A DNA stretch of 64,000 nucleotides from Kappaphycus alvarezii. Lineage: Eukaryota; Rhodophyta; Florideophyceae; Gigartinales; Solieriaceae. Each line of letters begins with the position of its first letter. The stretch's first letter is position 1. This document shows positions 19,931 to 30,775 of the stretch, one piece after another. The stretch spans positions 698,129 to 762,128 of the forward strand of contig NADL03000631.1 of assembly GCA_002205965.3 (NCBI GenBank). The letters run 5' to 3'. Both the position numbers and the translations under genes were made by a program. The notes under the pieces are model-generated. The model did not search any database. It was not told the DNA's origin and saw only the letters and a list, made by a program, of their open reading frames with translations.

Positions 19931-22653
19931 AATTGCAACACTCTGATACAGCTGTCTCATATCAAATGGATACTAAGGTTCTCTTCCTCAAAAAGGTACA
20001 GTAGCCTAAATACAGCAGCGTAATTTATGGTCCCCACAGATGGACCTTGCTTATCCCTATGCGGGCCAAAAATGTACAGTACAGTGACTAAAGTCGCACA
20101 CAAGTTATCTTCAACAGAAAGCAAGTCATACTTGCGCTTACAATCGGTACAGAGAGAAGGATAATTTTCGCTTGTACGCGGCTGAGGTGTTTCTTTCTCC
20201 TCACTAGGTACAATACACAGACTTGCCACCACTATTCTCGGAAAAATTACCGTCCTACATCTCCAATCACTAAAGCATTACAGATCCCCCCTTCGGGCGG
20301 AGAATGTTTCAGACCTGTGGCACATGACGCTGCATAATTTGCACGTGCGGTTTCTTGTGGATATGAATATCTTTTTGACTTAAATACACCTGCTTTGTAA
20401 GCAAACACGGGGTCAGCTTTGCGGTGTAGGCGTTGAGGTCCTTTTTTGACAATATTACGGGCTGCGAAGGCGGGGGGAGGGACTATCAGGCCAACTACCA
20501 ACATTAGGCAGCAGGGTGCTATGGTAGATGTGAAACCTGTCTCTGAGTATGATCTGAAATCATCTCCGAATTCCTTGAACCTAAAACTGCAGAGACAGCT
20601 GTAAATTTCTGATTGACCGTTCCAATTGGGGTCTGACTGTTCTGCCTCTGCGATTTGGATATAGTGTTTGTCGCAGTTCAGGAAAAGTTCTTCAACTTAG
20701 AAAACTTTTTGTTACATAAGACTTACGTTATTCACAAAGAATCTCAAAGAACCTTGAAGTCGCTTGAACCCCTGGTGTCCAAATTTATCTATCTTAAAGT
20801 ATGTATGCTGTGCTATATTATAACATACTGTGGACTCTATGGTGTGGATTATTCAAGCATTCAGCTACTTGGAGGTGACAGAAGTCGTTACTACAGCCCT
20901 CACGCGCCTCCACCCGTCCCCGCTACTTGGGGCGATGTGGTCTGTAGAAAGTTTCCCGCCGCCGCAACCGAGCCGATTGACCCTAGCTTATCCTCGAAAA
21001 TAACGCATCTATGGCTCTCCTCTGTGACCATCTCTAAATCCCGTGTTGCATGGTATTTCACTGCCGTCAACCTGTCTTCGCGTCTAATGGAAAGCTCTAT
21101 CACCTGAACCTATGCACTGGTCTCTCCAACCTGCTCCCGCTTTAATCTCCCAGTTAACGTTGCACCCCATTTTAACCACACTTTCGCCCACCTAAATCCC
21201 GCCGAATGGTGTATATTATGTGCAACTGCATCCTTCGCTACTGGCCCTTCCGAGGCTGCCGCATTATATTCTCATTATCTATCCCAGTAGGTTCTTTTTA
21301 GGCGACTGTGATTAGCATATGTTAAAGCAATAAATCCTTATCTTCAACCTAGCTTGCCTCTATTAGTAGCATATGATACTTCGTGATATTCTCGATACTA
21401 CTATGTCCTCCGCGTCCCTTTCAATGCGTGGATCAATTGTTGAAACCTGAGATATTTACTCAACTGAGTTGAAATTTTCACGTAACGTCATCAATGGTCC
21501 TGGATTGCGCTTTAAAGAGAAGTGCCACGGCAAGAGGATACAGTAGGGATATTATCCATGGAGCGCGCCAATTTCATGATTTACCTCACCCAGTTCTAGT
21601 AATATCTTCGGATCGTCGTAGATGGTTTCGTAAAACTCGCAAACAGATCCTTACTTGTGGTGTCAAATCCTACATAAATCACAAAAAAACTCGATATCAA
21701 ACGTTTAAAGAGTGTGATTGGTTCTTTATTTGTTTCCTTTGTGAAAAACAGGGAACTAGCTGGATCCCCTTGGCTTGATACAGTGCATTTTTTGAACAAC
21801 TATGTAACTATGTTACAGTTTCCTTCTACTTATCTTTCAGAAAAGGTACTGGCCTTTCGATAGTCCTGGAGCATGGATTTGTTGATATCTTAAGAACAAT
21901 ATTGAACTCTCTTCGCGACTTTATCCCGGGCCGTTGAAAAATTTATCCCCATCTCGACCAAGACGTATCTGGAGTCATTTTTGCATCGGATTGATCTCGA
22001 TTCAAACCATATTTGGGAAAATATAAGTACAACAAAAAGGCGACCATATTCAGATAGAGTGAATAATTCCCCCTACAGCCGGCGTCTTCAAGTTGAAAAT
22101 AGACTATTCCATAGTCATTTGATTAGGGCCATTATGCCCTTCCGGCATACTGAAAGGAGAACTTCGAGTACATCTCGTGAACTCTCACCACCATATCAGC
22201 TCTAGCCCAAGTCTTTTGGTGCATGCTTCCAGAGCTAATATAGTACCATGTTCCCTACATCTTTCATAAGAACTCGAATAATTGCTTGATTTCATGGTTT
22301 ATAATAATTGTAGTCTTCAATTATCTGCTGAATATCAACATGCACTTCTAGCCACCAGAATTAGCGCAGGTGCATCTGGACTGATGTTAAAGCACGCTAG
22401 GATGCTATTAGGACATCTAAGGTCTTCGTCTTCAAGTTACAGGAAATATTATGCAGATAATTCTCAATTTCACTTCACGTAAAATGATGATATCATTACT
22501 TTTTCGGTTTTCTATTCTTTGCATCATCTAAAGTCGCGTGTAAATGCCAGTGATGAAGTCAACAGGGTATACAAAGCTCGCAAAAATCGAAAAATTTAGC
22601 AAAATCTCAACTGTTCTTACTCATTGGGGGTTTTTCATTATTTATTTGTGGGG
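19931..22653. other. Repeat-derived region left of the chromovirus
   Basis: No host gene is supported. It contains a repeat tail shared with 48.3 kb (20214-20277) and scattered broken frames such as the one around 20830-21107. Their origin is not recognised. Confidence 0.4.
20214..20277 (+). repeat. Dispersed repeat tail, copy A
   Basis: About 64 bases starting TACACAGAC and ending TAAAGCA, clearly related to 48317-48380 on the same strand, with blocks CGGAAAA, CCGTCCT, CATC and TAAAGCA in the same order and spacing. The copy at 48.3 kb lies just downstream of a LINE reading frame, so this is probably the 3' tail of a 5'-truncated copy. Confidence 0.6.
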
Positions 22654-23144
22654 TGTTGAGCGCACAAAAGGTAATCGATGGTTGAACTGTTGGTTGATGC
22701 TTCCGGTAAACAGGCCGGAACATCAGACCAGGGTTTATATAGAAAAAGTACTCAACACCAGCAGAGATAAATTGTAACTAAACGGTACTGAATTCAAAGG
22801 TATTCTAGAAAAAGCGACCCAGAGGTATCAAACTACAAGGTTCTGAAGGTCCATCAGTATAACAGACAGCAACAAACATCATGGCAAAGTCCATTGGTCC
22901 AATTGGCAAGGAGGCATAAAGTGGTTGCTGATTGGTGGGTGCGAAATGTTTCGAGAACCACGCGAGATAGCCATGATGGATCCATGTCATTGGCTAGGAC
23001 AAAGAGGTATGATATTATGCTTTTACACTGGTGCGTGAGTACAGTGCACAAGTTGCAATGATGTCTTCTTACAGTGTAAATCCTTGGTACAGGTTACCGG
23101 AGGGATACTGTCAGGGTATTTGGTGATTTATGGGCATAATCGCA
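22654..23144 (-). repeat. 3' LTR of the chromovirus
   Basis: 491 bases, almost identical to 28764-29252. On the element strand it follows a G-rich purine tract (about 23145-23158) and has TG/CA ends. Confidence 0.95.
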
Positions 23145-23154
23145 TCACTCCCCC

Positions 23155-26100
23155 CTACGAAGAAGAATCGCCCCGATTCTTGTATTCGTATAGCAGATCT
23201 TGACAATTTTTCAGTTCATTTTCTGATAGCCATGAGTTCTCGTGATCTGCATATCCTTTCCATTTAATGAGATATTTTGTTTTTCCGTATTGTTTCTTGT
23301 GACTGAGAATTGATTCGACTTCGTATTCTTTATGTCCATCTTGAACCTGTATAGGTGGTGGCGGCGGAATTTGGCGATAGAATTCATCTTCAAAGTACGG
23401 CTTAAGGAGACTAGCATGGAAAGCATTGTGAATTCCCCTGTCGATCATTGGCTGGGAAAGATTTAAACGGTACGTAACTCCGTTTATATCCTCAGATATT
23501 TGAAATGGACCACAAAACTTTGGGTTCAGTTTTCGAGATCCTGCACCATCTTCAAAAGCTAGGTTTTTTGTGGACAACCAGACTTTGTCACCAACTTTAT
23601 AAGAAGAAGGTCTTCTACTTCTGTTGACATACAAGGCAGTGGATTCATTTGATTTTTTGATTTGTTCTTGGGCTTTTTTCAGTGATTCTTGCATGTTTTT
23701 TAGGAACTGTGCCGCAGCAGGGTTGTCTGCGGAGAGTATGTCCAAAGGGACAGTTCTAGGGTGGATTCCATAATTGAGGAAGAACGGAGAGAATGTTGTA
23801 GTGGCATTAATAGATGAGTTGTAAGCAACTTCGAAGTCTACCAAGTATTTGTCCCAATCTGACTTGTCGAAGCTAACAAAAGAACGAATCATTTCTTCGA
23901 TCTTTCTGTTCATAATCTCAGATTGTCCATCTGTTTGTGGGTGATATGCTGAAGAAGGGGATATCTTGGTACCCAGAAGGTGGAACAGACTCTTCCAAAA
24001 CTTGCTCATAAAAATAGCATCCCTATCACAAATGATATTCGTCGGAATTCCGTGGTTTCTGTAGACATGATCCTTGAACAGCCTGCAGTTGAAGGAGCAT
24101 CTATTTTGGGCTTGGTTGGTATAATTCTGATCATCTTTGATAATCTGTCAACGACAGTTAAGATGCCATTGTTTCCTTCCGTTGACCTTGGAAGGGGTGT
24201 AATAAAGTCCATCGTTATGTGAGTCCATTTGGTTTTCGGTGGATCAAGAGGTTTAAAAGACCTGCGGGTTTCTGATTGGATGGTTTGTCTCTTTGGCAGT
24301 GGCAAGAACGAACGTATCGAAGTACATCTGTACGAAGGTTTTTCCAGTAAAACTTCGGTGATATTCTATTGATTGTTTTTGAAATTCCCAAATGTCCAGT
24401 ATTTGGAGTAGAATGGTAGTCATGTAATAGCTTGACTTTAAATTTTCCTTCTGGTACGCAAATCATCTTTCCGTTCCTTAGTAAAAGCAACCCTTTCTTT
24501 TCGAAAGGTGCCTTTGGATCTTTGTATTGGGTTTTCAGGTTTTCATCTAGCCTGTAATCTTTGGCCAGATCTTCTAGCTCAGAATCCGCAAAATAAGGTA
24601 CGGATATATTGTTCGATTCTAGGTATGTCTTTGTTATCACTTCCTTGAGTAGTTCTCTGTTTCGATGTTTAGGTGAGGGATAATTCTGAGGTTGTCTTGA
24701 CAGGGCATCGGCAACGATGTTTGCTTTCCCGGAGATGGGTATAATTTTGAAATCAAAGTTCGCTAATCTTTCCAACCACCTAACCTGTCTTTGGGACAGA
24801 TTGTCCTGGGTCTCGAGGTATCTTAAAGGGTAGTGATCAGAATGAACTATGAAAAAGTTTCCGTGTAGGTATGCTCTCCACCATTTCAAGCACTCTACAA
24901 TGGCCAAGAGCTCTCTCTCATGAGCGGCATAATTTTGCTCAGCATCATTCAAAGTCCTAGACGCAAAGGCAACTGGTCTTCTGGATTTTGGATCCCCCTG
25001 TTCCAACACAGCTCCAATTGCGTACTGAGAGGCATCTGTAGTGACATATATTGGAAGTTCAGAGTCAAAAGTTCTAAGGACTGGGGCACTGCATAACGAT
25101 TTCTTCAAGGTCTGGAATGATTTGTCCTGAGTAGCTGTCCACAGAAATGAAACGTTCTTCGTCAGCTCTGTAAGAGGTTTAGCAACCAATGAGCATCCTC
25201 TTATGAATCTTCTGTAATAGTTGACGAGTCCTAAGAATGACTGAAGCTGTTGCTTGTTCTTGAGGGCCATTCCATGACTGCCTTTATCTTGTTGGGATCC
25301 ACAGCAATTCCCTCTTGACAGATTACATGTCCAAGATACTCGACTTCTTTAACACCGAAGACACATTTTGACAATTTTGCGAACAGATTCTCCTTCCTAA
25401 GAATCTCTAGTACTACATCAATGTGTTCTAAATGTTCTTTCCATGTCTTACTGAAGATGAATGTCATCTAAATAAACGATAACGAATACATCCAGGACAT
25501 CTTTGAATATGTCGTTCATGAGATTCATAAAAGTTGCTGGTGCGTTGGTCAATCCAAAAGGTAGTACGAGAAATTCAAAATGTCCGTATCTGGTTCGAAA
25601 CGCTGTGAGAGGGATTGAAGATTCCTCCAGTCTGATCTGATGGTAACCCATCCTCAGATCTATTTTCGAGAAGTACCTGGCTCCCTTAAGTCGATCAAAG
25701 ATATCATCGATGCGCGGCAGGGGGTAGCTGTTTTTTACAGTAAGCCGATTAAGTGCTCTGTAATCCACACACATACGCAAACCGCTGTCCTTTTTCGTTA
25801 CAAAGAGTATTGGCGCTCCCCAGGGGCTTTTGCTTGGTCTAATGAATTCACTCTCTAGTAGATCATCTAGTTGTTTACGAAGCTCCATCATTTCTTTTCC
25901 TGAAAGTCTGTAGAGACCCTTTTTCTGTGGCTTAGCATCTTTTTCCAATTCGATCTTGAAATCATACTTTCGCTTCGGAGGAAGGCCCTTCGGAAGTTTT
26001 TCCGGGAAAACGTCTGTATACTTTTTCAGTACACCTTGAATATCTTCTGGGTAAGAATCTGGAACATTTGGATTTGAGTCTAGTGGTCGAATTAGCACAG

Positions 26101-26701
26101 CATAAGTGCTACATTTTTTCTCCAAATCAGTAAGTACTGAGTTTGCAGAAACGAAAGGGTGCTTTGTCATTTCATTGGCAGTGACGGAGTACTTTTCACC
26201 CTTGTAGTTGAAAGAAACTTGATTGCTTGAAGAGTCGATAATTGCTCTATGGGCTCCACACCATTCCTTTCCTAGGATTGCATCATATCTCTTGAGGGGG
26301 CTCACGGCGAAGTACAGTGGTTCTGTGTAGTTCTTTATTTGGACGATTGCCGGACCGGCTGTTTCTTTCAACTTCTGGTTAGCACCGTTCGCCATTTCGG
26401 CAAGCTCTGCTGATTCTCTTGTTTTAATCTTATGGTAATCGCAGAACAATTCACTGAGGAAATTGATCTCACCACCTGGGTCGATGAGAATTTTTGCTGG
26501 TCCATTGGAAATGACTCCTTTAACAATAAGAAGTCCTCTATGATTTCGTTGGAAAGTTGGGGTTGGTGTTCCCCTAAATGCTTCCTGGGATCTTATTGTT
26601 GAAACAATAAGATTTCTGTCATCCAGAACTGATTGAGGACCTTCAGTCAGTTCCTTCGGGCTTTTGGGCAGTTTTTTGCAATGTGCCCTCTCTGTCTGCA
26701 T
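23155..26701 (-). mobile_element. Chromovirus pol region
   Basis: In element order: a retropepsin-like segment around 26470 ([14 protein letters not shown]); reverse transcriptase around 25450-25900 with [32 protein letters not shown] and the catalytic YLDD; RNase H around 24850-25100 (DASQYAIGAVLEQ); integrase with its HHCC zinc-binding head near 24350-24450; and a chromodomain at the end (YLIKWKGYADHENSWL, about 23190-23330). The chromodomain would bind modified histones and guide insertion in heterochromatin, as known for the family. It is a fossil with about four breaks. Confidence 0.92.
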
Positions 26702-27582
26702 CTCAAGCAGAGGCCTTCACGTATGCATCTCTCACGTTCTGCTTGATCCAATTTCGGTAAGTTAACATTTGAGGACTGTATACCCGGTTTCATTTCCACG
26801 TTCCCAATTTCCATGGGCACAGGAGCACTATTTCCAGTACTTGAACTTCCGTTCAGCGATTTTGTACTCGATTTGTTGTTACCTAACGGCCCTGAACGCC
26901 TGTAAGCAGCTTCGATTCTTTCCGCATCTGCCATTAAATCAGAAAGCTTAGAGTATTCTTTCGTGCATAAGGCTTTCCAAATGTACGGTTTCAGGCCGCG
27001 TGAATAGCGATCAATCTGATCTTTGACTCCTATGTCTGGTATATCCAACAATATTTTGTTAAAATCTTCATTGAACGCAGTAACGTCTTTAACTTGTTTC
27101 CAGCGAGCCAGCTTGTCTCGGGCGATTTTTTCCTTGTTTAACGTCTCGAAGCGATTGAGAAGTGCAGTCTTCAGTTCCTTCCATGTTTGAATCTCCTGCC
27201 CCGCGGCGCTCTTGGAATGGACCATCCACCACTCATGGGCATTTCCAGAGAGATAGCTTAGTGCAATGTTCATGGTAGCTTGCCCATCTGCTTCACCAAG
27301 ATAATTCTGCATCTGCACGCACCAGCTCCCGACGGACCCTTTTCCGCTGAATGATCCCGGCTTATTCTTCTTAGGGGCGTCCTTGGTTTCGTTTTGACCA
27401 TTTGAGCTACCGGCATTGATCCTGACGAGAGAAAGCTCATTCTCGAGAGCTCCCACCTTGCGAGCAGCGTTATTGAGCTGGTTCTGTTGTGCGGAGATCT
27501 GGTTATGAGCCTCTGACAGCTGGCGTTGAAGTTCGCTTACAGCTTGTGCCAGAGACTCTACAGTAATGCCCGAAGTTTCCAT
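26647..27582 (-). mobile_element. Chromovirus gag region
   Basis: Open frame of 311 codons from the ATG at 27582. A coiled-coil amino terminus (LQRQLSEAHNQISAQQNQL) precedes a retrotransposon Gag core (NAHEWWMVHSKSAAG, TALLNRFETLNKEKIARDKL) and ends with a CCHC zinc knuckle ([15 protein letters not shown]). It overlaps the pol frame by about 55 bases. Overlapping gag and pol frames are common in the family, which often uses frameshifting to make Pol. Confidence 0.92.
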
Positions 27583-27680
27583 TGTCTTTTCCTATTGGTC
27601 GAAAGAGTCACACGTGTAGTTTTGGGTTTTTTTTCTTTAAATAGAATTTTTTCAAATTGGCCAGTAAGAATCGGTATGCA

Positions 27681-27760
27681 CTGTGGCCGAGTTGGCTAGA
27701 CCAGCGAAAGACCAGTGAGAGGTCTCGAGTTCGAATCCCAGTCGATAACTTGGGAAAGTT
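27681..27760 (+). repeat. tRNA-like sequence with Pol III A and B boxes (SINE-like head)
   Basis: TGGCCGAGTTGG (27684-27695) matches the A-box consensus TGGCNNAGTNGG, and GTTCGAATCC (27729-27738) matches the B box, 33 bases apart, as in a Ser/Leu-type tRNA with a long variable arm. The stems do not pair well, so it is not a functional tRNA. It reads opposite to the chromovirus and lies between gag and the upstream ORF. A tRNA-derived SINE inserted in the element leader is the simplest explanation. Confidence 0.5.
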
Positions 27761-28025
27761 GATTTTCTCTGACGTAAGGGTTTGACGTCAGTCACGTCGG
27801 GTGTGCTATAGTAGCCCTCCTTCCGATGCTTTACAGAACGGTTGTTTTCCTGTCTAGAACCTGGCGGCGATACGGGCTTACAAGCCCTACTGCAAGGAAC
27901 TGGGGAAAGCGAGTTCGTAAGGTAGCCACAGCGGGAGGTTGAACACAGCACAAACGAAGTCGGTTGAGAAAGCAACTTTTGGAGTTTTTCTTGCTTCCTC
28001 TTCCCTAAATTTATTCAAATTTTAA

Positions 28026-28607
28026 CTACTGACGGGCAGTCTCTCGATGACGGCGGCCAAGACGGTGGCGCTCAAGGTCTGCCTTACTTGGGACTTCGAT
28101 TTTGCAAATTTCGCAGATGTGCCTCGTCTTATCGGCGCGGTGCTGGTGCTTGCGGGATCGGAGGTGCTCGTGGTACTGCACTCGGCCTGTGCAGGTGACT
28201 TGACAGTGACGGCAGTGGAAGGGCGAAGATCGCGGGTTCTTGGTCAGGCGAGGCCTTCTGGTCTTCTTACGAATGCGGTGGTTGGCGGTTCTCTGAATGA
28301 CGATGGAAGCCGCGTCAGGGAGAATCGGTAGGGTCTTCTTAGGCTTCTGCGGCTTGGAGCGAGGGACTGCGGGCCTTCTCGGTATCGGCGGTAGAGCGGG
28401 TAGCGATACAGCCTCGGGAAGGCAGAAAGTGGAGGGTCTTGGTGTCCTTGGTTCCTCCACCACGATTCTGGTGGGTGTTCTTGGCTCCACTCCAAACTCG
28501 AACGTTGTCAGCTCCTGACAATTTTCGGCGAAGAACGATTGTAAGTCTTCTGCGTTGTACTCGTCCGGCGACGAGGGGCGGTCCCTGGAAGTCTTGTTTT
28601 TCGGCAC
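28026..28607 (-). CDS. Extra ORF between LTR and gag: double C2H2 (U1-like) zinc-finger protein
   Basis: An intact-looking 193-codon frame with ATG at 28607 on the same strand as the chromovirus, between its 5' LTR and gag. Residues 1-60 are acidic and low complexity (SPDEYNAEDLQSFFAENC). Residues 60-125 are proline- and basic-rich (PPIPRRPAVPRSKPQKPKK, IRKKTRRPRLTKNPR), resembling a nuclear localisation and nucleic-acid-binding stretch. The end carries two fingers of the long-spacer, double-stranded-RNA/U1C style: CRHCQVTCTGRVQYHEH with RSRKH, and CEICKIEVPSKADLERH with GRRH. This part is not in the standard Ty3 gene set. It may be an accessory gene of the element, a captured host gene, or a host gene into which the LTR fell. 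Function is unknown; RNA or DNA binding is inferred from the fingers. Confidence 0.75.
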   Translation of the reverse strand: MPKNKTSRDRPSSPDEYNAEDLQSFFAENCQELTTFEFGVEPRTPTRIVVEEPRTPRPSTFCLPEAVSLPALPPIPRRPAVPRSKPQKPKKTLPILPDAASIVIQRTANHRIRKKTRRPRLTKNPRSSPFHCRHCQVTCTGRVQYHEHLRSRKHQHRADKTRHICEICKIEVPSKADLERHRLGRRHRETARQ

Positions 28608-28763
28608 TGAGCGTTATTCAAAAAGAATCAGAGTAAAAAACAAAATGTTAGTCTCTGCTTGCAATCGGGCAGAACGTCAAATCTAATAGAGATTTTAACT
28701 TACTGTCGGATTGGAAGAACTCGCAGTACTGACAAACGAATATGCGATGCTACCAAATGTGGG

Positions 28764-29252
28764 TGTTGAGCGCAAAAAAGGTAATCGATGGTTGAACTGT
28801 TGGTTGATGCTTCCGGTAACAGGCCGGAACATCAGACCAGGGTTTATATAGAAAAAGTACTCAACACCAGCAGAGATAAATTGTAACTAAACGGTACTGA
28901 ATTCAAAGGTATTCTAGAAAAGCGACCCAGAGGTATCAAACTACAAGGTTCTGAAGGTCCATCAGTATAACAGACAGCAACAAACATCATGGCAAAGTCC
29001 ATTGGTCCAATTGGCAAGGAGGCATAAAGTGGTTGCTGATTGGTGGGTGCGAAATGTTTCGAGAACCACGCGAGATAGCCATGATGGATCCATGTCATTG
29101 GCTAGGTACAAAGAGGTATGATATTATGCTTTTAACTGGTGCGTGAGTACAGTGCACAAGTTGCAATGATGTCTTCTTACAGTGTAAATCCTTGGTACAG
29201 GTTACCGGAGGGATACTGTCAGGGTATTTGGTGATTTATGGGCATAATCGCA
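28764..29252 (-). repeat. 5' LTR of the chromovirus
   Basis: 489 bases, the partner of 22654-23144. It ends CTCAACA on the element strand and is followed within about ten bases by TGGTAG, a possible tRNA primer site. Confidence 0.95.
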
Positions 29253-29579
29253 AACATTATTCTTGAGGTAAGATGGTTTGATGCTGAGGAAACCTGACCT
29301 GCAAGACAGGATGCTAAGCAAAGTAATTGATTTGTGGGGATGGTACTTGAAGATCCCGAAAGGGTCGTAAGATGATTTCTGATGTGCAGGATATTGCCTT
29401 CATCGTAGTGTATGAAGATGAAGGTATCTCGCAGTAGTTTCCTGCCATAATTTTGCCGCTCAAAATATCGGGCCACTTACAGTTTAATCTTAAAATCTAA
29501 AGGTACCAGAAATTGTTGAAGCGAACCACATGCTGACAAAGCTCAAGAAAATAGCATCATCAATACTATTTTATAAGCT
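29253..29579. other. Short flank right of the chromovirus
   Basis: No gene or repeat recognised apart from the boundary with the LTR. Confidence 0.5.
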
Positions 29580-30010
29580 ATCCAATAGAAGCACAGAGAG
29601 TCTAGGCACTTTATTTGACGTATCGCGCCCGCCAGACAGATGCTAAGGCACAAAAAAGGATCAGAAACGAAGAAATGTTCCATATTATCGACTGGATGTC
29701 ATATAAGAAACAATGGATCTCTCATTAATCTTACGGCGCTGAAATAATTGCCGCCGCGTCTGCTGACGACAGGGGTACGTATCGTAAGATAGAGATAAAT
29801 AATTTGTTCCCTAAGCATGAACTTCATGCTTACAACCCGGGGCTCTGGGACACGATACGCACTATAAATGAGAGGAAAGAGTACTACCCCACCCTAACAT
29901 ACAGAGGATCCGTAAAAGTTTTAAATCAAAGTAATTGAATATCATGTGGTGGATATTTGAGGCGTGTAACCTCGTTGATGCCCTCACAAAGAGAAAATTC
30001 CAGAAGTAGT
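29580..30010 (+). mobile_element. Ty1/copia-like relic, RNase H part
   Basis: The plus strand shows weak RNase H-like blocks of a Pseudoviridae element: a Trp-rich start, AEIIAAASADD, LFPKHELHAYNPGLWDTI and RTINERKEYYPTL, then a terminal region resembling the usual segment after RNase H. It is short, old and broken in several places. The rest of the element is not recognisable next to it. Confidence 0.5.
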
Positions 30011-30360
30011 GGGATTGAACTAACTACCAGTAAACTTAATAATGAAAGTTGACCTTGAAATGGGATGTGCCGTCGACTAAGACGGCTGTCGATCCTTCAA
30101 TTGAACTGAAAATATGTTCATGGTAAGACGTCGACTCAATGAACAGAATTGGAGCAGTAAAAATCGTAGCTTCTGGAATCGGTATCAAACGGGCATGGGT
30201 TTTGTACCAAAATATGTGGTACAAAATGAAAAAAGATTATCCTTTTCCGGGGTTCGATACAGTCCCGGGCGAAAGGAAAAAATTTCAATAATTAAAAATT
30301 ACAGTCTTCTGGGCACTGCAGCACTATTCGCCATACGATATTGTATAGAGTAGATTGCAT

Positions 30361-30775
30361 TAGTGTCTATAGGACCATTGTCCTCATATAAGGACATAGA
30401 TAAGGACTATTTTTAAGTTAAAAATATTCATGTTCTGTAGTTTTCTGCTAACTTATAGTTTGAGCAGTAGTGAAGCTCGATTAAAACAAAACGTTCGGTA
30501 ATTTTAGCGCTAGTCTGGGGACAAACTACTTTATTCCACTCGATAACCCTTGATTTTAGTGCTGACTTGCCACATTTTATCTTTTAGTTGAACGATTTAG
30601 CCGACGTGGAGTAGAGTTGAAGCCAATGGGCACCTCTTTACTGTAATTCTATGGATTGGAGTATATTTTTAGTGAAAATTTACGGGCACTCAAAAATGTT
30701 TTAGTTACTGTACATTTTTGTATGATAAAGATATTTGTCCTCATATGAGGACAAAGCCATGGCGGATAGACACTA
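30361..30775. mobile_element. MITE with palindromic terminal repeats, TA-flanked
   Basis: The ends TAGTGTCTAT (30361) and ATAGACACTA (30766-30775) are perfect inverted repeats. Further in, both arms carry the self-complementary word TGTCCTCATATRAGGACA (about 30379-30396 and 30736-30753). The inserted unit of about 411 bases is bordered by TA on both sides, which fits a Tc1/mariner-type target duplication. There is no coding sequence inside, so it is a non-autonomous element that would need a transposase from elsewhere. Confidence 0.75.

Larger units (their letters stand above)
22654..29252 (-). mobile_element. Ty3/Gypsy chromovirus LTR retrotransposon, nearly whole and young
   Basis: Element of about 6.6 kb on the minus strand. 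It has two almost identical LTRs of about 490 bases that begin TG and end CA, a purine-rich tract next to the 3' LTR, and a TGGTAG sequence a few bases inside the 5' LTR that may be the primer-binding site. Order of parts: 5' LTR, an extra zinc-finger ORF, gag, then pol with protease, reverse transcriptase, RNase H, integrase and a carboxyl-terminal chromodomain. Protease-to-integrase order and the chromodomain place it in the chromovirus branch of Metaviridae. It looks nearly whole with about four breaks in pol. LTR similarity suggests recent insertion. No clear target-site duplication was seen. Confidence 0.93.

Noticed and set aside
27681-27760. Functional tRNA gene
   Set aside because: The A and B boxes are good but acceptor, D and T stems do not pair well, and there is no clean 3' end or T run at the right distance.
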